NCBI RefSeq assembly: GCF_028682475.1
Contig: NZ_JANHLE010000009.1
Span: forward strand, 106,697 to 170,696
DNA length: 64,000 nt
Origin: Pseudomonas putida
GTDB taxonomy: Bacteria; Pseudomonadota; Gammaproteobacteria; Pseudomonadales; Pseudomonadaceae
Direction of reading: 5' to 3'
Positions 27,045 through 35,346 of the stretch are shown in pieces. The notes under the pieces were generated by a model. It saw only the letters and a program-made list of their open reading frames with translations. It made no database searches and had not been told where the DNA came from. The position numbers and the translations under genes were made by a program. The stretch's first letter is position 1; each line of letters opens with the position of its first letter.

Positions 27045-27341
27045 TCAAGGCAGCAAGCCACAGCCCTCACGTACACCCTGCCAGCGCGCATGGCGCTCAA
27101 CGCCCAGCCCCACGGCAGTCACCTCGCGGGTTTGGGTATTTTCCTCGAGCCGGCTCAGGGGCAGGTATTGGCGTACATAGGCCTGGCAGTAAGGCGCGTC
27201 GAAGCCCATAACAAAACGGCAGGAGCAATATTCCTTGGCCGAATAAGCGCTGAGGATACCGGTAAAGTCCGCCAGGGCCTGACGCTCGTAATAGACCCAG
27301 GCGCCCGCCAGCAGTAACAGCACCAGCAGCACACGCTTCAT
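27045..27341 (-). CDS. Small membrane-anchored or secreted Cys-containing protein
   Basis: 98-aa protein with an uncleaved anchor or signal (MKRVLLVLLLLAGAWVYYER), then an exported part with four cysteines (EYCSCRF, PYCQAY, GCGLLP) that could form two disulfides. Its ATG overlaps the stop of the upstream serine hydrolase gene by four bases (ATGA), so the two are coupled. Function unknown; it may assist or modulate the hydrolase in the periplasm. Confidence 0.8.
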   Translation of the reverse strand: MKRVLLVLLLLAGAWVYYERQALADFTGILSAYSAKEYCSCRFVMGFDAPYCQAYVRQYLPLSRLEENTQTREVTAVGLGVERHARWQGVREGCGLLP

Positions 27342-28438
27342 GGCCGTCCCCTGCCCTGCGCCGCCAGCACCCGCTTGAGCAGTTCGTTGTGCTGGAACTG
27401 GCCATCGCGATCATCGGCGTAGCGCACCACCACCAGTTGTTCATCGGGCAGCACATACAAAGCCTGACCCCAGTGCCCCAAGGCCGCAAAGGTGTCGGCC
27501 GGCGCATCGGGCCAGGGCCGCGCTGCGCCGGGCAACGGCTGGTTGAGCCACCACTGCCCGCCGGGATTAGCCTCGCCGGGTTGTGCGGCAGCCTTGGCGA
27601 ACAGGCTGCGGTTGAACGCCACCCAGTCCCTGGACAGCAGCTGTTCGGACTGCCAGCGACCGTCACGTTGCATCAACAAGCCAATACGCGCCAGGTCGCG
27701 GGCGCTCATGTAGAGATAAGAGGAGCCAACCAGCGTGCCGCTGGCATCCCGCTCCCAGACCGCCGAGGTGATGCCCAACGGCGTGAACAGCGCATCCCAG
27801 GGGTACTGCCCATAGCGCTGCGGCCCGACCATCTCCCGTAAGGCCGCCGCCAGCAGGTTGCTGTCGCCGCTGGAATAGAGAAAGCGCTGCCCCGGTTCAG
27901 CTGCCGCCGGGCGCGCGGCGGTGTAGGCGGCCATGTCAGTGCTCCCACGGGTGTAGAGCATGGCGACAACCGAGGAATGCAGCGGCGCATATTCGTAGTC
28001 TTCCTGCCAGTCCAAGCCGCTGGCCCAGTGCAGCAGGTCTTGCAGACGAACCTGCGGATGGGCCTGCATGGGCGGGTAAAAACGCGCGACCGGATCAGTG
28101 AGGGCAAAGCGCGCTTCACCGTGGGCCACCCCCAACACGGTAGCCAGCACGCTTTTGCTGATGGACCAGGTCAGGTGCGGTGTCTGTGCGGTGGTCGGTG
28201 CGGCGTAATGCTCATAAACAATACGCCCGTCCTTGATCACCAGCAGGGCATCGGTGCGCACGCCCTCTCGGCTGTTGTCGTCACGTGTAGCAAAGGCGTA
28301 CGCCTGCACCGGGTACCAGGCCGGGCTGTTGATGTCAGCTGCCTGCGGCCAGTCTGCAGCTGGCCAGCGCTCCTCGCTCAAGGCTGGGACGCTGGTGAAG
28401 ATCAGGCCAAGCAACAGCCCCGACAGCACTGTATTCAT
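27338..28438 (-). CDS. Periplasmic serine hydrolase, class C beta-lactamase fold
   Basis: 366-aa exported protein with signal peptide MNTVLSGLLLGLIFTSVPALS. The penicillin-binding fold motifs are present: SxxK in TWSISKSVLATVLG near residue 94, a Tyr motif in FLYSSGDSN, and HxG in LGHWGQALYVLPDEQ. Proteins of this type include esterases, D-amino peptidases and 6-aminohexanoate-dimer hydrolases (NylB). Its substrate cannot be read from sequence. First of a coupled two-gene unit with the Cys-containing small protein. Confidence 0.87.
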   Translation of the reverse strand: MNTVLSGLLLGLIFTSVPALSEERWPAADWPQAADINSPAWYPVQAYAFATRDDNSREGVRTDALLVIKDGRIVYEHYAAPTTAQTPHLTWSISKSVLATVLGVAHGEARFALTDPVARFYPPMQAHPQVRLQDLLHWASGLDWQEDYEYAPLHSSVVAMLYTRGSTDMAAYTAARPAAAEPGQRFLYSSGDSNLLAAALREMVGPQRYGQYPWDALFTPLGITSAVWERDASGTLVGSSYLYMSARDLARIGLLMQRDGRWQSEQLLSRDWVAFNRSLFAKAAAQPGEANPGGQWWLNQPLPGAARPWPDAPADTFAALGHWGQALYVLPDEQLVVVRYADDRDGQFQHNELLKRVLAAQGRGRP

Positions 28439-28481
28439 GCGACGTCACTCAAAGCCAACGTCTGCCCAGACTAGCAGTGCT

Positions 28482-29369
28482 TCATGACAACCCGGCGCTG
28501 GCCCAGGCCTTGGCCAGGCGCTTGGCCCGTGCCGCACTGGCAATCTCCAGCAAGCCCTGGTCACGCTGCCACAGCGTTGCCCACTCGCCGGGACTGTTGC
28601 TCAATGCCTGGTTGATTTCGTCCTTGAGCGCGGCGAACTGGGCAAACAGGCCGCCGAGCAGCAAGTGGCACCCCGTGGAATCGGCACATTGCCGACTGCC
28701 TTCGGCGCAGCCACCGAGCAAACCGATCAGACGCAACTGCAAACCCTGCGGCCAGGCACTGTCCTGACCGACGCCATACAACCAGGCACACAGGGCGCTG
28801 AGCACATAAAGGTCTTCAAGGGTGCGGAACGGTTTAACGTAGGCATCCCAGCCATCGCCGGCCAGGCGCTCGCACAAGGCCTGATCCAGATGCAGACGGG
28901 CGTGACCGACTTCCGGCATCAGCGGCAGGGCCGGCAAAGGCTCCAGGCGTACGCCGGGCTCACCGGGATAGACCACCGCCAGGCTCAATTGCGCCAACTC
29001 ACCGGCAGCCTCGCTGCGCGCCGCCACCAACAGCCAGTCGGCATCCAGTCCGGCGGTGACGAAATCCTTGCTGCCGGTCAGGCGCAAGTCATCCAGGCGC
29101 ACCTGCATGTCGGCCGGGCGCACGCTGCGCCGCTCACTCGCACACAAGGCGCCAATACTTGCCGGAGCACTCGGCCAGAGCATTCGCAACGCTGCCTGGT
29201 AACCGAGCAGAAACGCCAGCCCCGGGGTCGGCATTGCGCGCCCGCCGAGTACCGCCAGTTCGAACGGGCTGACCGTGCCCAGACGCGCCAGCAGGCTGCT
29301 GTAGATTTCGCCCAGATCCGCTGACAGGGGCTGTCGCTGTGGGTCATTGAGTCGTTGCAGCCAGGCCAT
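28482..29369 (-). CDS. Acyl-CoA dehydrogenase-like protein (short form)
   Basis: 295-aa protein resembling the middle beta-domain and C-terminal helices of acyl-CoA dehydrogenases (LRLTGSKDFVTAGLDADWLLVAAR; EIASAARAKRLAKAW). At about 75% of normal length it lacks much of the N-terminal helical domain, and I see no clear catalytic Glu. An oxidative role is therefore uncertain. AAGGAGCACGACG precedes the ATG. It is divergent from olsB, with 133 bp between the starts. Confidence 0.72.
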   Translation of the reverse strand: MAWLQRLNDPQRQPLSADLGEIYSSLLARLGTVSPFELAVLGGRAMPTPGLAFLLGYQAALRMLWPSAPASIGALCASERRSVRPADMQVRLDDLRLTGSKDFVTAGLDADWLLVAARSEAAGELAQLSLAVVYPGEPGVRLEPLPALPLMPEVGHARLHLDQALCERLAGDGWDAYVKPFRTLEDLYVLSALCAWLYGVGQDSAWPQGLQLRLIGLLGGCAEGSRQCADSTGCHLLLGGLFAQFAALKDEINQALSNSPGEWATLWQRDQGLLEIASAARAKRLAKAWASAGLS

Positions 29370-29502
29370 CGTCGTGCTCCTTGAGGGCTGTCATACAAGC
29401 ATCACCAAAGATTCATGGGGGTGACACCGCGTCTACCTAGGCTGAGCTTGCACAACAAAGCCGACCGGCCGCAACCCCATGGCTGGCTTATGGAGACTCG
29501 CA

Positions 29503-30258
29503 ATGACCCGGATCGCGCCCCCTGGCGACAACAGCACTGCACGCCGTCTGCAAGCCGAACGCCTGGTTGGCCCTGCGGCCCTGCAGGAAGCGCAGGCCCT
29601 TCGTTTCAGCGTCTTCAGCGGTGAGTTCAAGGCCAAGCTCAAAGGCGCCGAACTGGGCCTGGACATGGATGACTACGACATTCATTGCCGCCACATCGGT
29701 GTACGTGACCTCAACAGCGGTCGCCTGGTCGCCACTACGCGCCTGCTCGATCACCAGGCGGCCAGCAGCCTGGGACGCTTCTACAGTGAAGAAGAATTCA
29801 GCCTGCATGGCCTCGGCCATCTGCAGGGGCCGATCCTCGAGCTGGGCCGCACCTGCGTCGACCCGGCCTACCGCAATGGCGGCACCATCGCCGTGCTCTG
29901 GGCGGAACTGGCCGAAGTGCTCAATGAAGGGCGCTACAGCTACCTGATGGGTTGCGCCAGCATTCCCATGCAGGACGGTGGTGTCCAGGCCCATGCGATC
30001 ATGCAACGCCTGCGCGAACGTTTCCTGTGCACCGAACACCTGCGCGCCGAACCGAAGAAGCCGCTGCCAAGTCTGGCCCTGCCCGGCAACGTCATCGCCG
30101 AAATGCCGCCGCTGCTCAAAGCCTATATGCGCCTGGGCGCGAAGATCTGCGGCGAGCCGTGCTGGGACGAGGACTTCCAGGTCGCCGACGTGTTCATCCT
30201 GCTCAAGCGCGACGAACTCTGCCCGCGCTACGCCCGCCACTTCAAGGCGGCGGTCTGA
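29503..30258 (+). CDS. olsB: L-ornithine N(alpha)-acyltransferase
   Basis: GNAT-type enzyme of 251 aa that puts a 3-hydroxyacyl group from ACP onto ornithine, the first step of ornithine lipid synthesis. Family marks: [15 protein letters not shown] near residue 35 and [15 protein letters not shown] near 120. The ATG after TATGGAGACTCGCA was preferred over an upstream in-frame ATG (29479). It is coupled to olsA by a one-base overlap. In P. aeruginosa olsBA (PA4350-51) is induced under phosphate limitation; no clear Pho box was found here by eye. Confidence 0.92.
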   Translation: MTRIAPPGDNSTARRLQAERLVGPAALQEAQALRFSVFSGEFKAKLKGAELGLDMDDYDIHCRHIGVRDLNSGRLVATTRLLDHQAASSLGRFYSEEEFSLHGLGHLQGPILELGRTCVDPAYRNGGTIAVLWAELAEVLNEGRYSYLMGCASIPMQDGGVQAHAIMQRLRERFLCTEHLRAEPKKPLPSLALPGNVIAEMPPLLKAYMRLGAKICGEPCWDEDFQVADVFILLKRDELCPRYARHFKAAV

Positions 30259-31046
30259 TGCGGGGCTTGCGCGTCTTTGCACGCGTCCTGCGGGTAGTGC
30301 TGGTGGTGCTGTTCGGCCTGGGCATGGCGGCACTGTTCAGCCTTTATGAACACCTGCGCATTCCGGCCTCGGCCGAGCGCCGTCAGCGCTGGTCGCAACT
30401 GTTCATGCGCCAGCTGAGCAAGGCCCTGCCCTTCAAGGTCCGGGTGCTTGGCCAGGTGCCGCAACAGCCGATGCTCTGGGTCAGTAACCATGTGTCATGG
30501 ACCGACATCCCGCTGCTGGGCATGCTCACGCCCTTGTCGTTTCTGTCCAAGGCCGAAGTGCGCAGCTGGCCGGTGGCCGGCTGGCTGGCGCTCAAGGCCG
30601 GTACCCTGTTCATCCGCCGTGGCGGTAACGACAGTCAGCTACTGCGCAAACAGATCAGCCAGCACTTGCAAGAGGCGGGCGCGTTGTTGATCTTTCCGGA
30701 AGGCACCACCACCGATGGCCGCAGCCTGCGCACCTTCCACGGTCGCCTGCTGGCCAGCGCCATCGATACCCAGGTGCCGCTGCAACCGGTGGCCGTGCGC
30801 TACCTGCGTGATGGCCAGGCCGATGCAATCGCGCCTTTCATTGGTGACGACGATCTGCTCTCACACCTGATGCGGCTGTTTTCCCATGAGTGTGGCGAAG
30901 TGGAAATCAAGCTGTTGCAGCCGATCCCGAGCACCGGCGAAGAACGCGCGGCGCTGGCCTTCAAGGCCCAGCAAGCAATTCAGGTAGCCTTGTTTGGCGC
31001 CGAGCAGCCCGTCGCTCAGCCGCAACGCCGGGCCAAAGCGGCCTAG
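30258..31046 (+). CDS. olsA: Lyso-ornithine lipid O-acyltransferase
   Basis: PlsC-family acyltransferase of 262 aa; it adds the second acyl chain to lyso-ornithine lipid. One membrane anchor at residues 9-30, the HX4D motif in SNHVSWTDIPLLG, and the acceptor motif FPEGTTTDG. The ATG overlaps the olsB stop (TGATG). The conserved pairing of OlsB and OlsA makes the assignment stronger than for a generic PlsC. Confidence 0.92.
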   Translation: MRGLRVFARVLRVVLVVLFGLGMAALFSLYEHLRIPASAERRQRWSQLFMRQLSKALPFKVRVLGQVPQQPMLWVSNHVSWTDIPLLGMLTPLSFLSKAEVRSWPVAGWLALKAGTLFIRRGGNDSQLLRKQISQHLQEAGALLIFPEGTTTDGRSLRTFHGRLLASAIDTQVPLQPVAVRYLRDGQADAIAPFIGDDDLLSHLMRLFSHECGEVEIKLLQPIPSTGEERAALAFKAQQAIQVALFGAEQPVAQPQRRAKAA

Positions 31047-31048
31047 GG

Positions 31049-31624
31049 CTAAGCCAGGGCTTTGCCGGCGAAGGCCTGTAGCTCGGGATAAAAGCTGCGA
31101 AAGTCATCCATCAACGGCGCATACAGCGCATCGACCAGCTCGATGGCGCCGTCCATCCCTTCGGGGCGCGACAAGCGCCTGGCGATCCCGCGGAACACCT
31201 GCTCCAGCACCGCAAAATCGCGGTACGAGCCCAACCAGTCATCCGCCGCCATATAAGGCGCGATCTGCGCCAGCCGGCCGGGCAGGTCCGGTTGCGCCGC
31301 CAGCACCTGATAGACCCGGCCGGTGAACTGCGCCAGAGGCTGATCGGCATAGTCCTGCCAATGCGCCGCCAGGCAATGGTCGAAGAACACATCGAGGATG
31401 ATCCCGGCATAGCGTCGCCGCTCCCGGGGGAAACGCCCAAGCGACTGCAAGACCAGCGGATGGCTGTCGGTGAAGACATCGATCTGCCGGTGCAGGCGGA
31501 TCGCCGCTTCCAGCGGCAAGGGAAATCGCCCGGCCAACGGCCCTTTGACGAAATCCCCATAGAGGCTGCCGAGCAGTTGCTCGGGTTGTTGGCCGCCCAG
31601 ATGAAGGTGTGCGAGATAGTTCAT
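31049..31624 (-). CDS. acpH: Acyl carrier protein phosphodiesterase
   Basis: Removes 4'-phosphopantetheine from holo-ACP. The 191-aa protein starts MNYLAHLHLGG and shows the AcpH pattern with the HD-like residues in GSLYGDFVKGPL, RLHRQIDVFTDSHP and ILDVFFDHCLAAHW. Length agrees with E. coli AcpH (193 aa). Its stop is two bases from the stop of convergent olsA, leaving no room for a terminator. Confidence 0.9.
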   Translation of the reverse strand: MNYLAHLHLGGQQPEQLLGSLYGDFVKGPLAGRFPLPLEAAIRLHRQIDVFTDSHPLVLQSLGRFPRERRRYAGIILDVFFDHCLAAHWQDYADQPLAQFTGRVYQVLAAQPDLPGRLAQIAPYMAADDWLGSYRDFAVLEQVFRGIARRLSRPEGMDGAIELVDALYAPLMDDFRSFYPELQAFAGKALA

Positions 31625-31650
31625 CAGCGCAGTCTAGCACCGGTCATGAT

Positions 31651-31760
31651 CATATCGTTATAACCCGATATAGCGATTTACGCTGAGCTAAGAACACCTT
31701 CATATTTGTATATCGCGAAATACCGATTTATATTTCGCCCCATCGCGATATACCGCTACA
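31651..31760 (+). promoter_or_regulatory. Promoter/operator region of pyeR with ATCGCGA repeats
   Basis: AT-rich region with two direct copies of ATCGCGAwATACCG starting at 31712 and 31742 (30 bp apart, three helical turns) and an inverted related word CCGATATAGCGATTTA at 31664-31679. In P. aeruginosa the ArsR protein PyeR binds a palindrome in its own promoter. These repeats are the likely sites. Confidence 0.6.
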
Positions 31761-31765
31761 CAACC

Positions 31766-32080
31766 ATGAGCCCAACCATGCCTCTCGATCTCGACGAAAT
31801 AATAAAAGCCCTGGCCCACCCAGTACGGCGAGAAATCCTCAACTGGCTGAAAGACCCCGACGTGCAATTCCCTGACCAGCACCACAGCACCGAACACGGT
31901 GTCTGCGCCGGGCAGATCGACCAACGCTGCGGCCTGTCGCAGTCCACGGTCTCGGCCCACCTGGCCACCTTGCAACGCGCGGGCCTGATCAGCAGCCAGA
32001 AGATCGGCCAGTGGCATTTTTTCAAGCGCAATGAGGAAACCATCCAGGCCTTCCTCAAGCAGATGAGCCAAGAGCTCTGA
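31766..32080 (+). CDS. pyeR: ArsR-family repressor PyeR
   Basis: Winged-helix repressor of 104 aa (or 100 aa from the next ATG at 31778). ArsR fold with DEIIKALAHPVRREILNWL and the recognition segment CGLSQSTVSAHLATLQRAGL. It has two cysteines (HGVCAG and RCGL) that could form a thiol-based sensor, but no CxC metal motif. Neither ATG has a good ribosome site. It heads an operon with pyeM and xenB, the order known from P. aeruginosa PA4354-56. Confidence 0.88.
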   Translation: MSPTMPLDLDEIIKALAHPVRREILNWLKDPDVQFPDQHHSTEHGVCAGQIDQRCGLSQSTVSAHLATLQRAGLISSQKIGQWHFFKRNEETIQAFLKQMSQEL

Positions 32081-32093
32081 CAAGGACCTTGCA

Positions 32094-33263
32094 ATGCCCC
32101 TTTCACTCATCATCCTGGCGCTCAGCGCCTTCGCCATCGGCACCACCGAGTTCGTCATCATGGGCCTGCTGCCCGATGTCGCGGCGGACCTCGGGGTGTC
32201 GATTCCCGGTGCCGGCTGGCTGGTCACCGGTTACGCCCTGGGCGTGGCCATCGGTGCACCGTTCATGGCCCTGGCCACCGCAAAGCTGCCGCGTAAAGCC
32301 GCACTGATCGCGCTGATGGGCGTGTTCATCGTTGGTAACCTGCTGTGTGCGGTGGCCAGCGACTACAACCTGCTGATGTTCGCCCGGGTGGTCACCGCCC
32401 TGTGTCACGGCGCCTTCTTCGGCATCGGCTCGGTGGTTGCCGCCAGCCTGGTGCCGGCCAATCGCCGTGCCTCGGCGGTAGCCCTGATGTTCACCGGCCT
32501 GACCCTGGCCAACGTGCTTGGCGTGCCACTGGGCACCGCCCTGGGTCAGGAATACGGCTGGCGCTCGACCTTCTGGGCCGTGACCGTGATCGGGGTGATT
32601 GCCCTGATCGGCCTGATCCGTTTCCTGCCATTTCGCCATGACGAGGAAAAACTCGACATGCGCGCCGAGCTGGCGGCGCTCAAGGGCGCCGGTATCTGGC
32701 TGTCGCTGTCGATGACCGTGCTGTTCTCGGCCTCGATGTTTGCCCTGTTCACCTACGTTGCGCCGCTGTTGGGCGATGTCACCGGCGTTTCGCCACGGGG
32801 CGTGACCTGGACCCTGCTGTTGATCGGCGTTGGCCTCACCCTGGGCAACATCGTTGGCGGCAAGCTGGCTGACAAGCGCCTGGGCGCCACCCTGGTGGGT
32901 GTGTTCGCCAGCATGGCGGTGGTTTCCACCGTACTCAGCTGGACCAGCACGGCCCTGATCCCCGCCGAGATCACCCTGTTCCTCTGGGCCACGGCCGCCT
33001 TTGCCGCGGTACCGGCCCTGCAGGTCAATGTGGTGACCTTCGGCAAGGCCGCCCCGAACCTGGTGTCGACCCTGAACATCGGCGCTTTCAACCTGGGTAA
33101 CGCCCTCGGCGCCTGGGTCGGCGGCAGCGTTATCGCGCAAGGGCTGGGCCTGACCCGCGTACCCCTGGCCGCCGCCGCACTCGCGGTGCTGGCCCTGATC
33201 GTCACCCTGATTACCTTCAGCCAGCGCGGCAACAACGCCGAACTGGCACCTGCCACTCACTGA
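32094..33263 (+). CDS. pyeM: MFS exporter PyeM
   Basis: Twelve-helix DHA1-type transporter of 389 aa (AraJ/YdhP-like). Helix 1 has AFAIGTTEFVIMGLLPDVA, and motif A is present in a modified form. It lies 13 bp after pyeR and 17 bp before xenB. In P. aeruginosa the equivalent operon influences pyocyanin and biofilm formation. Exported compound unknown; co-expression with an ene-reductase suggests an electrophilic or quinone-like substrate. Confidence 0.88.
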   Translation: MPLSLIILALSAFAIGTTEFVIMGLLPDVAADLGVSIPGAGWLVTGYALGVAIGAPFMALATAKLPRKAALIALMGVFIVGNLLCAVASDYNLLMFARVVTALCHGAFFGIGSVVAASLVPANRRASAVALMFTGLTLANVLGVPLGTALGQEYGWRSTFWAVTVIGVIALIGLIRFLPFRHDEEKLDMRAELAALKGAGIWLSLSMTVLFSASMFALFTYVAPLLGDVTGVSPRGVTWTLLLIGVGLTLGNIVGGKLADKRLGATLVGVFASMAVVSTVLSWTSTALIPAEITLFLWATAAFAAVPALQVNVVTFGKAAPNLVSTLNIGAFNLGNALGAWVGGSVIAQGLGLTRVPLAAAALAVLALIVTLITFSQRGNNAELAPATH

Positions 33264-33280
33264 TCAGCCTTGAGGTTTAT

Positions 33281-34330
33281 ATGACGACTATTTTCGATCC
33301 GATCACCCTCGGCGACCTCGAATTGCCGAACCGCATCATCATGGCGCCGCTGACCCGTTGCCGCGCCGATGAAGGCCGGGTACCCAACGCGTTGATGGCC
33401 GAGTACTACGTACAACGCGCCAGCGCCGGCCTGATTCTCAGCGAAGCCACCTCGGTGACGCCAATGGGTGTCGGCTACCCCGACACCCCGGGTATCTGGT
33501 CCACCGACCAGGTGCGTGGCTGGACCAACGTCACCAAGGCCATCCATGGCGCCGGCGGGCGGATCTTCCTGCAGCTCTGGCATGTCGGGCGTATCTCGCA
33601 CCCGCTCTACCTCAACGGTGAAACCCCGGTGGCACCGAGCGCGATCCAGCCCAAAGGCCATGTCAGCCTGGTACGTCCGCTGGCTGACTACCCGACGCCA
33701 CGGGCCCTGGAAACGGAAGAAATCGCCGATATCGTCGAGGCCTACCGCACCGGTGCCGAGAACGCCAAGGCCGCCGGTTTTGATGGTGTGGAAGTGCATG
33801 CCGCGAACGGCTACCTGCTCGATCAGTTCCTGCAGAGCAGCACCAACCAGCGTACGGATCAGTACGGTGGCTCACTGGAAAACCGTGCACGACTGCTGCT
33901 GGAAGTGACCGATGCGGTGATCGACGTATGGGGTGCGCAACGCGTCGGCGTACACCTGGCGCCACGCGCCGACTCTCACGACATGGGTGACGCCAATCGC
34001 GCCGAAACCTTTACCTATGTGGCCCGTGAACTGGGCAAGCGCGGGATTGCCTTCATCTGCTCGCGGGAGAAGGAAGCGGATGACAGCATTGGGCCGTTGA
34101 TCAAGGAAGCCTTCGGTGGCCCTTACATCGTCAACGAACGCTTCACCAAGGCCAGTGCCAATGCATCGCTGGCCAGCGGCCGGGCGGATGCGGTGGCCTT
34201 CGGTGTACCGTTCATTGCCAACCCGGACCTGCCGGCCCGCCTGGCAGCGGATGCGCCGCTGAACCAGGCACATCCTGAAACCTTCTATGGCAAAGGGCCG
34301 GTCGGATACATCGACTATCCGCGGATGTAA
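33281..34330 (+). CDS. xenB: Old yellow enzyme-type ene-reductase XenB
   Basis: FMN-dependent NAD(P)H oxidoreductase of 349 aa with a TIM barrel. Family marks: PLTRCRADEGRVPNALM near residue 24, LQLWHVGRISHP near 100, and the substrate-binding FDGVEVHAANGYLLDQFL near 168. XenB reduces activated alkenes, nitrate esters and nitroaromatics. Third gene of the pye operon, so probably released from PyeR repression with it. A REP pair follows five bases after the stop. Confidence 0.93.
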   Translation: MTTIFDPITLGDLELPNRIIMAPLTRCRADEGRVPNALMAEYYVQRASAGLILSEATSVTPMGVGYPDTPGIWSTDQVRGWTNVTKAIHGAGGRIFLQLWHVGRISHPLYLNGETPVAPSAIQPKGHVSLVRPLADYPTPRALETEEIADIVEAYRTGAENAKAAGFDGVEVHAANGYLLDQFLQSSTNQRTDQYGGSLENRARLLLEVTDAVIDVWGAQRVGVHLAPRADSHDMGDANRAETFTYVARELGKRGIAFICSREKEADDSIGPLIKEAFGGPYIVNERFTKASANASLASGRADAVAFGVPFIANPDLPARLAADAPLNQAHPETFYGKGPVGYIDYPRM

Positions 34331-34335
34331 ACGGC

Positions 34336-34402
34336 ATCGCGGGGCAAGCCCGCTCCCACAGGTATCACACAACCCCTGTGGGAGCGGGCTTGCCCCGCGA
34401 TA
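34336..34402. repeat. REP pair between xenB and the coiled-coil gene
   Basis: Inverted REP units of the GTGGGAGCGGGCTTGCCCCG type around a short spacer, located between two convergent genes. Confidence 0.9.
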
Positions 34403-34415
34403 GATTCACCATCCA

Positions 34416-35258
34416 TCAAGGCCGCGCATTGATCTGCTGTTGCAGGTTCTGCACCTGGCTCTGCAAGGTGTTGAGGCTGCGCGTCATCTGCCGGCGAAAC
34501 GCATCGAACTCGGCAACCGAAGCACCACTGGCCACAGGCGCCGCCGGGCGATTCTCCTGCTCGCTCTTGAGCACCAGCAGATCCTGTTCCAGACGCTCGA
34601 TAGCCGCACTGGGGTTGCCCTGCTTCTTCAGCGCAGCCACCTCGCCATTCAGGCTGTTGATCTGGGTGTCGAGCTTGCCGCCGTCCACCTGAGCCGCTTT
34701 CAAGACTGCCAGTTCGCTGTTCACCGCCTTCAATTGAGCCTGCAATTCAGCCTGCAACCTGGCTGTCGCCGCCTGCTGTTCAGTGGCCTGCGCCAACACT
34801 TGCTCCAGACGCTTGCCCAGGTCACCCGCCTGCCCGGCAACGCCCTGCTGCTGCTTGCTCTGCTCGACAAGGCTGGCTTGCAGCTGCTTGATCTGCAGTT
34901 TCAACGCTTCACTACCACTGTTGACGCTGGACTCGCTGGCATCGACCTTGCCACTGATGGCCTGCAGGCGTCCCGCCGCTTCTTCGCTGATGCGGGCAAA
35001 ACTTTCCTGGGTCGCTACCAGTTGCTGCTCCATCAACGACACCTGTTGAAAACTCCACCAGCCAAGCCCGGCCAGAGCGATGAAGGATGCGCCCAACAGC
35101 GCCCACAACGGCCCGGTGCTGGCCGCCCTCGGGGCTTTTCGCGCGCCACCGGCAATCGGACCTGTGCCTGGCGGCAAGGGGTCAAAATCATCGTCATCCC
35201 GCGTACTGACACGCAGCGTCGGGACATTGTCGAAATCGTCTTGAGCATCGTTACGCAT
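34416..35258 (-). CDS. Single-span membrane protein with long coiled coil
   Basis: 280-aa protein: acidic cytoplasmic N-terminus (NDAQDDFDNVPTLRVSTRDD), one membrane helix near residues 51-71 (LLGASFIALAGLGWW), and about 190 residues of periplasmic Gln/Ala-rich coiled coil ending in LQNLQQQINARP-like heptads. Start chosen at the ATG opening MRNDAQDDF. Topology recalls cell-division or tethering proteins, but I do not recognise the family. Located next to a conserved epimerase gene. Confidence 0.8.
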   Translation of the reverse strand: MRNDAQDDFDNVPTLRVSTRDDDDFDPLPPGTGPIAGGARKAPRAASTGPLWALLGASFIALAGLGWWSFQQVSLMEQQLVATQESFARISEEAAGRLQAISGKVDASESSVNSGSEALKLQIKQLQASLVEQSKQQQGVAGQAGDLGKRLEQVLAQATEQQAATARLQAELQAQLKAVNSELAVLKAAQVDGGKLDTQINSLNGEVAALKKQGNPSAAIERLEQDLLVLKSEQENRPAAPVASGASVAEFDAFRRQMTRSLNTLQSQVQNLQQQINARP

Positions 35259-35346
35259 GGGAGCCTTCAACCGCCGCAATAGCAAATGGGCACTAGTATA
35301 AACCGCTTACACCGCGCACTGATCGACCGCAAACCCGCTTGCCGGT

